Below, piece after piece: positions 36,586 through 45,811 of a stretch of 64,000 nt of DNA. The notes beneath the pieces are model-generated. The model was given only the letters and a program-made list of their open reading frames with translations. It did no database searches and was not told the origin of the DNA. Origin of the DNA: Kiritimatiellota bacterium B12222 (lineage in GTDB: Bacteria; Verrucomicrobiota; Kiritimatiellia; SS1-B-03-39; UBA6053); contig CP120722.1 of NCBI GenBank assembly GCA_029719485.1, forward strand, positions 3,286,001 to 3,350,000, in the 5' to 3' direction. The position numbers and the translations under genes are program-made. Positions within the stretch are counted from its first letter, which is position 1, and each line of letters opens with the position of its first letter.

Positions 36586-38850
36586 ATGTCTAGTGAATTT
36601 GGCCATTTTAGCCCCGACGGAAAAGAGTACATCATTACCGACCCTATGGCTCCGCCGCGGTTTCAGGTCAATTTTCTTTGGAATGACACCCTCATTTCAG
36701 GCGTAAATCAATTTGGCACCGGCGATGGTATGTTCAATGACCGAACCTTGATGTACAACCATCCCGAAGGCCGCGTGCAATTGATTCATCAAGGCCACCG
36801 TTACTTGTACATGCAGGACTGCGACAGGAATGACTATTGGAATTTAGGGAACTTCCCCATCGTCAAAGACGAGGCCAACTACGAATGCGCCGTAGGTTTG
36901 AGTTATTCCCGCTACAGCATGGATTACCAAAAAATCTACACCAGCACCACCGTGTATTTGGCCCACGATGAGCCGGTCGAAATTTGGGAATGCACCGTTA
37001 CCAATAATGACTCACGTAAAAAGGAATTGCGGATCGTACCCTTTGTAGAATTTAATTTAGGCGGCTACGCCACCTTCTCCAACCCTTTCTCATACCTCAG
37101 AAGTAGCTATGACGAAAAGACTGGCGCCGTAAGTTGTTATAACATCTCCGACGAGTGTCCCCATGGCAGATACAATGCCTTCGTGGCATCAACCCTCCCT
37201 CCCCAAAGCTGGTGCGGAAGCAAACGACATTTCTTAGGGACCTACGGAAATTTCCAAGCCCCCCAAACCTTGGAAACGCAACAATTTGCTGCCAAAGAAA
37301 CCGGCTTTGAATATCCTGCGGCCGCCTTGGACCTGCGCTTCAGTCTTGAGCCAGGAGAAGTCAAAACCATCACCGTGTTGGTGGGTTCTTTTGATACCGA
37401 GGAAGAGAAAGCACGTCTTATTCAAAAACTGACAAAAGCGGAAAACCGTGAAAAATCTTGGACCTTCTATCGCGAACAAAAAGAAGCCATGATCGAAGCC
37501 ACCCAAGTCGTCACCCCCGACGAAACCATCAACCATCTCACCAACATCTGGGCCAAACAACAAATCCAACTCTGTGCCGAATTTGGAAGAGATGGTGCCC
37601 GAGGATTTCGAGACACCCTTCAAGACGCCTGGGGAATGTTCCCCTTTAATCCTGCGCTCGCCAAAGACAAAATCATTGAAACCCTCGAGCATCAACACCA
37701 AGACGGACATGGCATCCGTGGCTGGATGCCCATCCAAGCCCACCATTACTCCGACGGACCCGTGTGGATCGTGATGGCGGTTTGCGCCTATGTCAAAGAA
37801 ACCGGTGATACGGATTTCCTCAATCAACAGGTAAAATATTTTGATCAAGGAGAAGGCAGCGTCTTAGAACATACCCTAGGCGGCATCCGCTACTTGAGCG
37901 ACGATACCGGAGATCACGGCTTGGTCCACGCGCACGATGGCGACTGGAATGATTCCCTCAACTGGATGGGAAAACGTGGCAAAGGTGAAAGTGTATGGAC
38001 CTCCATGGGCCTTTATCATAGTTGTGATCTCGCGATCGAACTCGCAGAAGTGATCTTAAATGATGCTGAATTGGCAGAAGAGATGACCCTGCGTAAAACG
38101 AAAATTGAAAAAGCCATCGAACAGCATGGCTGGGATGGCGACTGGTACTTGGCCGGCTACACCGATTTTGGAGAACCCGTGGGCTCCCATCTCAACCAAG
38201 AAGGCAGTATCTACCTCAATCCCCAATCCTGGGCCATCATGACCGGATTGGCCAAAGGCGAACGACTCGAAAAATGCCTCAAGTCTATCGATGAAAAACT
38301 CGAATCCGACCACGGCACCCTCACCTGCAGTCCGGCCTACACCCAAAAAGATGAAAACATCGGACGCTTAACCATGATCACCCCTGGCATTTACGAGAAT
38401 GGTACCCCCTACTGCCACGGCACCGCATTTAAAATTGTGTCCGACTGCGTCGCAGGTCGCGCCGACGAAGCGCTTGCAACTTTCTACAAAGTCATGCCCG
38501 ACAACCCCAATCATCCCTCCATCGTATCCGGTTGCGAACCCTACGCGTACACCAATCAATACTTTGGACCTGACAACTGTAGAAAAGGTGATTCCGTGAC
38601 CGGATGGATTACAGGCACCGCAGGCTGGATGTTTAGATCAATCCTCGAATACTTCTGCGGCATCACGCTCAACTACAAGGGTTTTGAAATCAAACCCTGC
38701 CTGCCAAGTACTTGGGATCGCGTAGAAGTCACCCGAAACTTACGTGGAAAAACCTACAGGATCACCATTGTCAAAACCACGGAAGGGTACGACATCGACA
38801 TCAATGGAAAACAGATCCCGGACGGCATTGTGATTTATGAAGCCTCCTGA
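36586..38850 (+). CDS. GH94 glycoside phosphorylase (cellobiose phosphorylase-like)
   Basis: Family GH94 enzymes (formerly GT36) split beta-glucosidic disaccharides with phosphate to give a sugar-1-phosphate. The protein has 754 residues. It has an N-terminal beta-sandwich with RFQVNFLWNDTLISGVNQFG, a helical linker at about residues 290-310, and an (alpha/alpha)6 barrel with ARGFRDTLQDAWGMFPFNP. The general-acid region is HAHDGDWNDSLNWMG, followed by NPQSWAIMTGLA, GTPYCHGTAFKIVSDCVAG and GTAGWMFRSILEYFCGI. The presumed catalytic Asp is in GDWND. Exact substrate (cellobiose, chitobiose, laminaribiose or other) is not determined. The stop codon lies in a hairpin shared with the convergent gene. 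Confidence 0.9.
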   Translation: MSSEFGHFSPDGKEYIITDPMAPPRFQVNFLWNDTLISGVNQFGTGDGMFNDRTLMYNHPEGRVQLIHQGHRYLYMQDCDRNDYWNLGNFPIVKDEANYECAVGLSYSRYSMDYQKIYTSTTVYLAHDEPVEIWECTVTNNDSRKKELRIVPFVEFNLGGYATFSNPFSYLRSSYDEKTGAVSCYNISDECPHGRYNAFVASTLPPQSWCGSKRHFLGTYGNFQAPQTLETQQFAAKETGFEYPAAALDLRFSLEPGEVKTITVLVGSFDTEEEKARLIQKLTKAENREKSWTFYREQKEAMIEATQVVTPDETINHLTNIWAKQQIQLCAEFGRDGARGFRDTLQDAWGMFPFNPALAKDKIIETLEHQHQDGHGIRGWMPIQAHHYSDGPVWIVMAVCAYVKETGDTDFLNQQVKYFDQGEGSVLEHTLGGIRYLSDDTGDHGLVHAHDGDWNDSLNWMGKRGKGESVWTSMGLYHSCDLAIELAEVILNDAELAEEMTLRKTKIEKAIEQHGWDGDWYLAGYTDFGEPVGSHLNQEGSIYLNPQSWAIMTGLAKGERLEKCLKSIDEKLESDHGTLTCSPAYTQKDENIGRLTMITPGIYENGTPYCHGTAFKIVSDCVAGRADEALATFYKVMPDNPNHPSIVSGCEPYAYTNQYFGPDNCRKGDSVTGWITGTAGWMFRSILEYFCGITLNYKGFEIKPCLPSTWDRVEVTRNLRGKTYRITIVKTTEGYDIDINGKQIPDGIVIYEAS

Positions 38851-39491
38851 GGCTTCACCGCATCCAAGATCAAAGAGGTATACACCAAGCCTCCCTCAGC
38901 ATTTCTGGCGTCAAAACGTTTGGAACGCTGAATCATGCCCTCTGCGGGATCCCACTCTGCGCAGTGGAAATGTCCCTGTTCATCAAAATACTCCAGTAGC
39001 CTGACCTCAAACCCCACGCCCTCAAACAGATCTCGAAAAGAGGCGTAGGTATAGAGCACCTTATGATCCTCTGCGCCTAGCCCCGTCCCACCAGGCTTCA
39101 CCGCATCAATGTAAGCGGCGCGAGGTTGCAACCCATCAGGCACCGCCACCCGAAGATGTCCACCCGGCTTCAGAAAAGCGTAGCAGGTCATGGCCGCGGT
39201 GATAGCCTCTTGAGGATGCAAATGCTCCCATATATGTTCAGCCAACAACGCATCGATGGACTCGAGAGACAGCAAAGGCATCCACGATTCCTGATCCAAC
39301 AAGTTTAAGGTCTCTTTGTCTGTAGCAACCCAACCCTCATAACGTGTCCCTGCAGCCCCAATGATCAGTTGCGTACACGCTAAATCATCAAGCGACGTCA
39401 ACACGCGTTGTTGATGAACTTTACGCAGCTGATTTCTCGTGCGTAAAATAGTGTTTTTTAAAGGCGTGGGTATCCATTCAAAATCGTGCAA
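38835..39491 (-). CDS. SAM-dependent methyltransferase-like protein (type 11)
   Basis: The protein has 218 residues. The middle resembles a type 11 methyltransferase: SLESIDALLAEHIWEHLHPQ with EA (motif IV and post-IV, with the EHxxEH pattern), YAFLKPGGHLRVAVPDGLQP, and TYASFRDLFEGVGFEVRLLE. Motif I (usually GxGxG) is replaced by QLIIGAAGTRYEGWVATD. This pattern is common in predicted methyltransferases of sugar or polysaccharide clusters. The substrate is unknown. It is convergent with the GH94 gene, overlapping it by 16 bp. Confidence 0.7.
   Translation of the reverse strand: MHDFEWIPTPLKNTILRTRNQLRKVHQQRVLTSLDDLACTQLIIGAAGTRYEGWVATDKETLNLLDQESWMPLLSLESIDALLAEHIWEHLHPQEAITAAMTCYAFLKPGGHLRVAVPDGLQPRAAYIDAVKPGGTGLGAEDHKVLYTYASFRDLFEGVGFEVRLLEYFDEQGHFHCAEWDPAEGMIQRSKRFDARNAEGGLVYTSLILDAVKPQEAS
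38839..38856. terminator. Hairpin spanning two convergent stop codons
   Basis: GAAGCCTCCTGAGGCTTC has two 8-bp complementary arms. The GH94 gene ends in it (TGA 38848-38850), and the last sense codons of the convergent methyltransferase run through it before its TAA at 38837-38835. It could limit convergent read-through, though it has no T-run. Confidence 0.55.
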
Positions 39492-39746
39492 CGTCTTGTC
39501 CTGCGTTATTTGTGAGAGGTCTCAAAGATCAGTTAGAATGACAAAGACACCCTACAGAAAGCAACCAAAAGAAACATCGAAAAAAATACAATCGTATAAA
39601 GAACAAGCACTACCAGTACTCATTTCAAGCTCCTTAACCCATAATTTGTAGATCTGCGGACCTCATTCACAAGGCTCGAGTGCCCTAGTTGTGGGGGTTA
39701 TGTTTACTTTTCTCAATCAACAACAAGAAAGGCCATACCATCAGCG
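39492..39746. other. Intergenic stretch without recognisable genes
   Basis: Nothing with coding character is seen on either strand in these 255 bp. Confidence 0.4.
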
Positions 39747-40256
39747 TCAAATTGAATGTAGCGTATCGATTCTTAATCCATAGTAGTAGTGCCCTACTTC
39801 AATCCCATCAAACTCTGCAACTCTCGGCAGATGCCCCCATTTTTCAAATCCATATTTTTGCAACAGATGTACGCTGCCCTGATTGTTATCCATCAGAATC
39901 GCAAATAGCGTCTTTATCTGAAGTGAGGGACAGGCGCGAATAGCGAATTGCAAGAGAGCAGAGGCTACGCCCTGACGGTGATGGTCAAAATGCACGTAGT
40001 AGCTCACTTCAGCGGTCTGACGAAGGGCCTGGCGACCAGGTCGGTAGGCGCTGATGGTCAGGTATCCTACGATCATATCCCCACTTTCCGCAACCCAAAG
40101 GGGATACTGATCCGGAGTATGATCGTCAAACCACTTCCTGCGTCCTTCAGTGCAAACGGGCGTGGTGTCAGCAGTTAACTGGCCCACAGCAATGGACTGA
40201 TTGTAAATAGCAACCATCGCCTCAAGATCTTTAAGTTCTGCACTACGAATTTTCAT
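39747..40256 (-). CDS. GNAT-family N-acetyltransferase (PAT-like)
   Basis: The protein is a 169-residue acetyltransferase of the phosphinothricin-acetyltransferase type. It starts MKIRSAELKDLEAMVAIYNQ, contains WVAESGDMIVGYLTISAYRP and YYVHFDHHRQGVASALLQFA (acetyl-CoA pyrophosphate loop HRQGVASALL), then FAILMDNNQGSVHLLQKYGF with EKWGHLPRVAEFDG. Relatives acetylate glufosinate-like compounds, methionine derivatives or other amines, and the natural substrate is often unknown. It stands alone. Confidence 0.88.
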   Translation of the reverse strand: MKIRSAELKDLEAMVAIYNQSIAVGQLTADTTPVCTEGRRKWFDDHTPDQYPLWVAESGDMIVGYLTISAYRPGRQALRQTAEVSYYVHFDHHRQGVASALLQFAIRACPSLQIKTLFAILMDNNQGSVHLLQKYGFEKWGHLPRVAEFDGIEVGHYYYGLRIDTLHSI

Positions 40257-40727
40257 GGCCTTACTCAGGGTGAGATGAACAGACTAAACGGCGCCATTTG
40301 CTCATCATTTTAATTAAAATTCCCATTTATGATGTTTAGAAGACTCTATGAAATCAACTGAGTTAGCCAGCAGATTTGTTTCCCAAATAGTCTGTCGGTA
40401 GATTTAGCGAATTTCATGTTATGGATACTTTGAAAGTTTGATACGTCTTCCTTCAAGTTCAAGGAAATTAAACAGCGTCCAAGGCTATGCCTACAGCAGA
40501 GCAAGCGAGAAGATTTAATGGACAACATGTAGGTCCCGCGATTTAAGCACCGCTGAAAAATGACGTTTAAAGTTTTACCCTAAAGGCCACCAGCAGATAA
40601 AAACATATCCCGATGGCGATCCCGCCCCCACAAAAAACACAATAAAACCTAAAAATCATCATCAGGATAAAATAAAGATGTGTTTTTATATTTATGAAAC
40701 CGCGAGAATCAGTATCCCTTTCTCACC
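40257..40727. other. Intergenic stretch, 471 bp
   Basis: No gene is supported. It includes TAAACGGCGCCAT near 40285, a partial match to the palindromic element after transaldolase. A 31-codon hydrophobic reading frame exists on the minus strand at about 40574-40669, but it lacks a ribosome binding site, so I do not call it. Confidence 0.4.
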
Positions 40728-41429
40728 ATGATGAAACTTATCTTATTTGCCCTATCCTTCTCTTTCATCTCCATAGCTACCCCCAGCATTGCCGATGTGG
40801 TAGCTGATTGGCGCTTTGAAGACAGTCCAAGCTTCTTAGAAGACCGCTCACGTTCCAAAATACTTTTAAAGGAAGCCGAGGGAAAGGTTACCCAAAAAGC
40901 AACAAATACCGCGATGGAGGATGCCGCTTATTTTGACGGAAAAAGTACCTTATCCGCAGAAGTAATCAGTCCTTGGGGTCGAAATGCCATGACCGTGGAA
41001 ATGTTATTTGAAGCAAAGGATGTGGCGGGAGAGAAGACCCAATATTTAATGAGAATGTGGGAAAAGACAGAAGCGAAAAAATCATGGTATATCGGAATTC
41101 AAGACCGAAAATTGTGTCTGTTTTTCTCGAAAGACGGCAAAGCCGCCCCTTTAAATTTTGGACCCGAAATCAGTGCAGATAAGGTGTATTACATCGCGGT
41201 AATCGTCAATGGGGATAAGGCCACGGTATATGTGAAAAACATCACGGATGCCCAACCTACCTTTAAAAAAGAATATTCGATCATTCCGAATACACTTGTC
41301 ACATCAGAGCCCCCCTTACCTGTCGGGTCTCGGCCTCAACAGAGTGCTCTATTTACGGGGTCTATAGGCCGAGTGCGGATTCATAACGAAGCTCTGAATC
41401 CGATTTCACTTATCTGGGGTGTGGAGTAA
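40728..41429 (+). CDS. Exported LamG/concanavalin A-like protein
   Basis: The 233-residue protein has a signal peptide (MKLILFALSFSFISIATPSI) and a single jelly-roll domain of the LamG type: VVADWRFEDSPSFLEDRSRS, DAAYFDGKSTLSAEVISPWG, AMTVEMLFEAKD, WYIGIQDRKLCLFFSKDGKA, YYIAVIVNGDKATVYVKN and TGSIGRVRIHNEALNPIS. Such domains bind carbohydrates or form structural modules in secreted proteins of Verrucomicrobiota and Planctomycetota. No anchoring motif follows. It stands alone and its role is unknown. Confidence 0.78.
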   Translation: MMKLILFALSFSFISIATPSIADVVADWRFEDSPSFLEDRSRSKILLKEAEGKVTQKATNTAMEDAAYFDGKSTLSAEVISPWGRNAMTVEMLFEAKDVAGEKTQYLMRMWEKTEAKKSWYIGIQDRKLCLFFSKDGKAAPLNFGPEISADKVYYIAVIVNGDKATVYVKNITDAQPTFKKEYSIIPNTLVTSEPPLPVGSRPQQSALFTGSIGRVRIHNEALNPISLIWGVE

Positions 41430-41502
41430 GTCATTCTAGAGAGATGAACCCAGCAAACGGGTCAGCAGCCCCCGTCGACCTTTATTCCTGTAAGTGGGGC
41501 TT

Positions 41503-41607
41503 TCAATGTTGGGCGTTGAATGTTGGATGTTCAACGTTGGATGTTGGATGTTCAACGTTGGATGTTGGATGTTCAACGTTGAATGTTGGACGTTCAATGT
41601 TCACGAT
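41503..41607. repeat. Minisatellite of about 21 bp, ATGTTGGATGTTCAACGTTGG
   Basis: Units built from GGATGTTCAACGTTGGATGTT recur about three times, followed by degenerate copies ending in GGACGTTCAATGTTCACG. Short frames through it spell repeated Cys-Trp-Met-Phe-Asn-Val and are not genes. Confidence 0.85.
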
Positions 41608-41692
41608 TCCCTATTCGCATTCCCCTGCCCCCTCCTCTCTGCAAACTTCGAGGGACTCCCGCTTCTCACGGGTGCCCCCTGAAACCTTTAGC

Positions 41693-42793
41693 CTAAAGGC
41701 GGGCCAATCGGTCCATAAGGTCTTGATCCCGCTCCGTTACGAAATTCATGACCAGCCCTGACCGCCCTGCACGCGCGGTTCGTCCGACCCTGTGCAAATA
41801 ATTGTCCATATCTTGTGGCAGGTGGTAATTGATCACACAGGCCACATCTTTAAAATCGAGGCCACGGGATGCGAGATCCGTCGAGATAAGGATATCCACT
41901 TGTTTGTCGCAAAAGCGTTTCAGGTTCTGCTTTCGCTCTTGCCGATCCATGCCTCCACGGAAAATGGCACAATCAAACTGATTCTCTTCGAGTAGAGCCG
42001 CGAGTTTGTCACATTGTGCTTTGGTGTTGGTGAAAATAAGAATTCCACCCTGCGTGTCTTTTTTGAGCACCTTGCAAAGGACCGGAAAACGCTCCCCATT
42101 GATGATCTTCGCATTTTGCGTCTTGAGGGTCGATGCCACCCGGTGACTGCCTGCGGTTTTAAACACTTGTGCACTTGAGAAAAGATTTCCGATCAGGCCT
42201 TCCACCACCTTCGAAATCGTAGCGGAAAATAGAGCCATCTGAGGATGGGGCGGACAGGAATCGACCAGACGGGTGGCGGTTTGAATAAAACCAGGATCCA
42301 GCATCTGATCCGCCTCGTCAAATACGAGGAGACGCACATCTTTGAGACGGAGACCGTGTTCCAAAAGTTGATGGATGCGACTGGGCGTGGCCACAAGCAC
42401 TTCGAAAATCCCGGATGCATTTCTCTTTGCCAACTTCATCGTCGTCCCCCCAAGGACAGAGCGAACCCGAAGTCGGGTTTCGTGGGTAAACTCCTTAAAA
42501 ACCTTTGCGACCTGTTCGCCTAATTCTCTCGTGGGCACCACCACGACCGCTCGGGGGCACCCTTCATCCGTAATAGGATTCCCCTCGGTTTCCAATGTTT
42601 TCAGGAGGTTTAATACGGGCAACACATAGGCCAGGGTTTTTCCGCTTCCAGTCTCTGCGAGTCCCACGACGGACTTTCCGGAAAGTGTCTCACCCAGGGT
42701 GAGGCGCTGAATATCTGTAGGCGTGGTAAATCCCTTTTCCTTCAGCGTCTTCTGGAGAGATGGAATCAAATTAAAATCGTTGAATGTGCTCAT
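41693..42793 (-). CDS. DEAD-box ATP-dependent RNA helicase
   Basis: The protein has 366 residues from ATG 42793. All helicase motifs are present: the Q motif GFTTPTDIQRLTL, VVGLAETGSGKTLAYVLPVL (I), VVVPTRELGEQ (Ia), LVFDEADQMLD (II, DEAD), MALFSATIS (III), GGILIFTNTKAQCDKL (IV), DILISTDLASRGLDFKDV (V) and YLHRVGRTARAGRSGL (VI). It is a minimal DEAD-box core without a long C-terminal extension, similar to RhlE-type enzymes. These remodel RNA in ribosome assembly or decay; the specific role is not evident. Confidence 0.93.
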   Translation of the reverse strand: MSTFNDFNLIPSLQKTLKEKGFTTPTDIQRLTLGETLSGKSVVGLAETGSGKTLAYVLPVLNLLKTLETEGNPITDEGCPRAVVVVPTRELGEQVAKVFKEFTHETRLRVRSVLGGTTMKLAKRNASGIFEVLVATPSRIHQLLEHGLRLKDVRLLVFDEADQMLDPGFIQTATRLVDSCPPHPQMALFSATISKVVEGLIGNLFSSAQVFKTAGSHRVASTLKTQNAKIINGERFPVLCKVLKKDTQGGILIFTNTKAQCDKLAALLEENQFDCAIFRGGMDRQERKQNLKRFCDKQVDILISTDLASRGLDFKDVACVINYHLPQDMDNYLHRVGRTARAGRSGLVMNFVTERDQDLMDRLARL

Positions 42794-42829
42794 GTGTTTA
42801 AATCCCTTGTAAAGCCTCTGTGGGCCCAA

Positions 42830-43345
42830 AACAAAAATGCGGCCTCTCCGTAGAGGTAATCAAGCTCGTTGGTGGAAAGCACCAGCGAGTGGCGTACTCA
42901 AATGAGGTTGTAAAGTAGCCCAAATATCGCGTGAGTACAAGAACCATGAGGATGCAATGCATCAACAGGATGCGCCCTCGACCTAGCTGGGCAATGGGCA
43001 GTAGGAGACGGGGCATCTTGCCCCGGTGCCGACGAGCGCCCCCACGACTTGAAACGCGAAAGCCCCAAACCCAGCCTTCCTCTCAGTGAACTCGGTATGC
43101 TCTCACTGACAATGATATGCGCAGTGGGATAGTCAAAGCCCAGGGCCAGTCCCTCTCCAAAAAGCGCAAAAGCGAGAACCGGGAAATCAGGACTCATCGT
43201 AAGTTAGATGAGAAACAGAACGAACAAAACAAGCTCTGCAATAAAGATCTTCTTTCTACCGTATCACTCAGACAAGCCTCCAAGAGCGGAAGCTCCTATC
43301 AGGATTCCCAAAAGGGTTGCGGCTCGGACACCCCCCTTTGAAAAG
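42830..43345 (-). pseudogene. Decayed MFS transporter fragment
   Basis: Reading minus-strand codons in one frame gives VRAATLLGILIGASALGGLS, E, a TGA stop (43266-43264), YGRKKIFIAELVLFVLFLI, a TAA stop (43206-43204), then LTMSPDFPVLAFALFGEGLA and IIVSESIPSSLRGRL. This is the motif-A loop (GxLxDRxGRK) and neighbouring helices of a major facilitator sugar transporter with two in-frame stops. Past SLRGRL the similarity (GAFAFQVVGALVGTG) continues in another frame, so there is a frameshift as well. Most of the transporter is missing. It is not functional. Confidence 0.75.
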
Positions 43346-43375
43346 AATGTAGACCATACTCTAAGACAATAAGCG

Positions 43376-43960
43376 CTAGGGCGACGATCGTGGCTTTTCT
43401 TTCTGCAAAAGCTGGGTCATGTATTTTGCAAAGCGCCGCTCTCTGGTTTCGGGTTTCTTTGCACTGAGCAAACCCTGAGCAATCACATAGCGACTCGATT
43501 TTTGCAATGTGTCAAAAAACTTTTTTGCCCTCGGCTCATTTTCTAACGCCACTAAAAAATCGGCAGGCACCTCCATTTCACTCACCGTATAAGCCCTTTC
43601 CCACCGGCCGTCCGCTTTGGCAGCTCGTACATACACAAGCCCGGATTCCTGCATGCGACCCTCGCGTATCAATCGTTCCACATGTGCCGTATTCCTTTTA
43701 GACCAATTGCTCCGGGTTGTTCTGGGAGTGATGCGCTGTAGATAGGCTTGCTCATCTATTGACTTCTTCACACCATCTATCCACCCCCAGCATAACCCTT
43801 CTATCACCAGCTCATTCCAGGTTATACTTTCAATCCCCGTATGTTTTTTGAATATTTTCACCCACAATTCACATTCACGGTCGTGATTGACCTTGAGCCA
43901 CTCACCAAGCTCTTGCGAGCTGGCAAAGCTCATGATTTTTAAAGGATCGGGTGCAGGCAT
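43376..43960 (-). CDS. YdeI/OmpD-associated (bacteriocin-protection-like) family protein
   Basis: The protein has 194 residues. It matches the YdeI/OmpD-associated family: an N-terminal SFASSQELGEWLKVNHDREC, ELWVKIFKKHTGIESITWNE, LVIEGLCWGWIDGVKKSIDE, and RITPRTTRSNWSKRNTAHVE, with the Trp-rich core of the family. Family members were linked to resistance to polymyxin or bacteriocins in enterobacteria, but the molecular activity is unclear. The C-terminus is basic. It stands alone next to a decayed transporter. Confidence 0.8.
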   Translation of the reverse strand: MPAPDPLKIMSFASSQELGEWLKVNHDRECELWVKIFKKHTGIESITWNELVIEGLCWGWIDGVKKSIDEQAYLQRITPRTTRSNWSKRNTAHVERLIREGRMQESGLVYVRAAKADGRWERAYTVSEMEVPADFLVALENEPRAKKFFDTLQKSSRYVIAQGLLSAKKPETRERRFAKYMTQLLQKEKPRSSP

Positions 43961-44019
43961 CGTGAGAAAGTCTCTTGGGCAAACGCTCCGTCCACAACGG
44001 ATTGTTCCCTACGGAGGGC

Positions 44020-44154
44020 TCAATGGCTTTCGTTGTCCTGTTGTTCCAATGAATTTGCGATTCGTTTAAGCGAGGTCATGACCGACCAAACCACGTACAT
44101 CAGATAAATGGCCAACACTACTTTTAGAATGCTGAAGATTGCGTATCCTGTCAT
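44020..44154 (-). CDS. Small single-TM protein (44 residues)
   Basis: The frame from ATG 44154 to TGA 44020 encodes MTGYAIFSILKVVLAIYLMY, then VVWSVMTSLKRIANSLEQQD and a short tail ending ESH. One hydrophobic helix at about residues 5-28 is followed by an amphipathic basic segment. GAGGAAAAA lies a few nt upstream of the start. It sits 74 bp downstream of another small membrane-protein gene on the same strand, with which it may form a unit. No family is recognised. Confidence 0.5.
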   Translation of the reverse strand: MTGYAIFSILKVVLAIYLMYVVWSVMTSLKRIANSLEQQDNESH

Positions 44155-44228
44155 AACTTTTTCCTCTGTTTGTTTTAATGTCTCGAACCAGTAACCACCG
44201 AAGTGCCGAAAAAAAAATTCGTAGGGCT

Positions 44229-44507
44229 TTATGCCCCATCATTCGAATGTTCTTTCACCGCATTCGAATCCTCGCCTGACGACTTTTGGTAATACGCATC
44301 ACGAAACCTAACCACTTTATAAAAGCTATAAGCAATCAGAAAGATCAGCATACCATAACCAAATACGTAGAAGATCACTCCTGCAAGATTTATCCGAAGC
44401 AATATCAACCCCACAGCAATTAACACCAGTAAGTTCAACAGACACAACAGCGTCAACCTGCGGAGCCACGTCATTATTTCGGTCATCTGTCCTTGGTCTT
44501 TATGCAT
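44229..44507 (-). CDS. Small two-TM membrane protein
   Basis: The protein has 92 residues with two hydrophobic helices (about residues 18-38 and 42-64: LTLLCLLNLLVLIAVGLIL and AGVIFYVFGYGMLIFLIAY) and a polar C-terminal tail of about 25 residues. No family recognised. A 44-residue single-TM gene follows on the same strand, so both may act together at the membrane. Confidence 0.5.
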   Translation of the reverse strand: MHKDQGQMTEIMTWLRRLTLLCLLNLLVLIAVGLILLRINLAGVIFYVFGYGMLIFLIAYSFYKVVRFRDAYYQKSSGEDSNAVKEHSNDGA

Positions 44508-44622
44508 ATCCCCTCCCTAAAGCTTTAAATGTGTGGAACAAAACACAAAGGTCTCTCACCCGTGGGGCGGTGATCGATTATATTCATCATATCGGATAAA
44601 GTAAGACACTACGAACCCCTGT

Positions 44623-45486
44623 TCAAGAGATGGGCTGATTTTGGAGAAGGGCGTGGCTTCCCATAGGCGTATTCGCGGTTTCAGCCACTACCGGGCATTT
44701 CACTTTGAACAAAAAGAAGATCTGTGGATGAGAGGAACCACTGAGGCTTTCATAATTCCCCTGACCTTTAGAAAGTATCAAGTCCGCCTCATGGAAACAG
44801 CGCTGAAAAGCCTCACTGCATTCATCTAAAAGAGTACCGGGCGCATCAGAGCCGTTGTCAATAACGGTCGTAAATTTGCCAAGACCTGCAACCTCTGCAT
44901 CGATAAGCGTGGCATCATTAATAATCGGTCGCCCTCGAACCGCAACCGTCACCCTCCCCCCTCCCAGTTGCTCAATCAGCAGACGGTCGAAAATAATTTC
45001 TCCTGCATTATCCGCCAAATAGAGAATCCGTTTCGCTGAAGACACTGCCGCCCGATAGGCCTCCACGTCTCCAGTCAATGCTACACTTGCCGCATGTTCC
45101 AAAGCCTCAAGCACATCACCTTCACTCAATCCACTTTTGGCTCCAAGATCAATAATGTTCCCCGCGATCGCAAGTTGAGTAGCTTCAATCAGTGGGTCGT
45201 GGGAGGCCTGAACCTTTTTCTCCAGCGCAGGAAGCAAAGAAAGTGCTAATTGATTATGAGCCGCTTTATCTTTTTCATAAGGATTTTCATCCCCGGTGAT
45301 CTCCCGAAGACGACGATGAATCCGCTGTGCCAACGCCGGAGGAGACAACGAAAGATCCATCTCACTTATCCAGTGCAACACTTCACGGAGCACCTGCTCG
45401 TGTATGGCCGGATCGTCAGAGCCTTTTCGGCAAGCATCAAGTGTTTGTCGGACAAAACAGGGGATACAATCTAAAGATGTGTGCAT
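44623..45486 (-). CDS. DUF89/ARMT1-like phosphatase
   Basis: The protein has 287 residues. It has the DUF89 family pattern: MHTSLDCIPCFVRQTLDACR with a CxxC pair, AIAGNIIDLGAKSGLS, ILYLADNAGEIIFDRLLIEQ with the metal-binding Asp, Asn and Glu of DNAGE, TVIDNGSDAPGTLLDEC and DLILSKGQGNYESLSG. Members are metal-dependent phosphatases thought to remove damaged or excess phosphorylated metabolites. The CxxC subgroup is bacterial and archaeal. The substrate is unknown. It stands alone. Confidence 0.82.
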   Translation of the reverse strand: MHTSLDCIPCFVRQTLDACRKGSDDPAIHEQVLREVLHWISEMDLSLSPPALAQRIHRRLREITGDENPYEKDKAAHNQLALSLLPALEKKVQASHDPLIEATQLAIAGNIIDLGAKSGLSEGDVLEALEHAASVALTGDVEAYRAAVSSAKRILYLADNAGEIIFDRLLIEQLGGGRVTVAVRGRPIINDATLIDAEVAGLGKFTTVIDNGSDAPGTLLDECSEAFQRCFHEADLILSKGQGNYESLSGSSHPQIFFLFKVKCPVVAETANTPMGSHALLQNQPIS

Positions 45487-45811
45487 GAATAAACCCTAAT
45501 CCTTCAAAAAGTACGATCCGTCTACGATCGTTTATATGGTGGAGATGTTTTTCAAAAAGCAAATGTTCTGCAAATTCCAGACAACACAATATGCACAATT
45601 TCTCCTAGGAGCACAACCTCAATTCACAGGGCTTGCTTCTGAACAATCCGAGCGAGAACAAAACCTTAAAGAAATTGAACAGGTCCCCCACATTCTCTCA
45701 TTGACTTGCTCATCCCTCAGACCTATACATATCCATCACACCTACCAATAATAGGCAACCTCTATCAACACCCGCACGCCCATAAAAGGTGAGCGCACTA
45801 TTTCCAAAAAA
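45487..45811. other. Intergenic stretch, 325 bp
   Basis: There is no convincing gene. The right part upstream of the cupin start probably carries its promoter. A 71-codon plus-strand frame here has no family resemblance or ribosome binding site. Confidence 0.4.

Noticed and set aside
41444-41761. Cys/Trp/Asn-rich frames such as WMFNVGCWMFNV
   Set aside because: These are translations of a 21-bp minisatellite.
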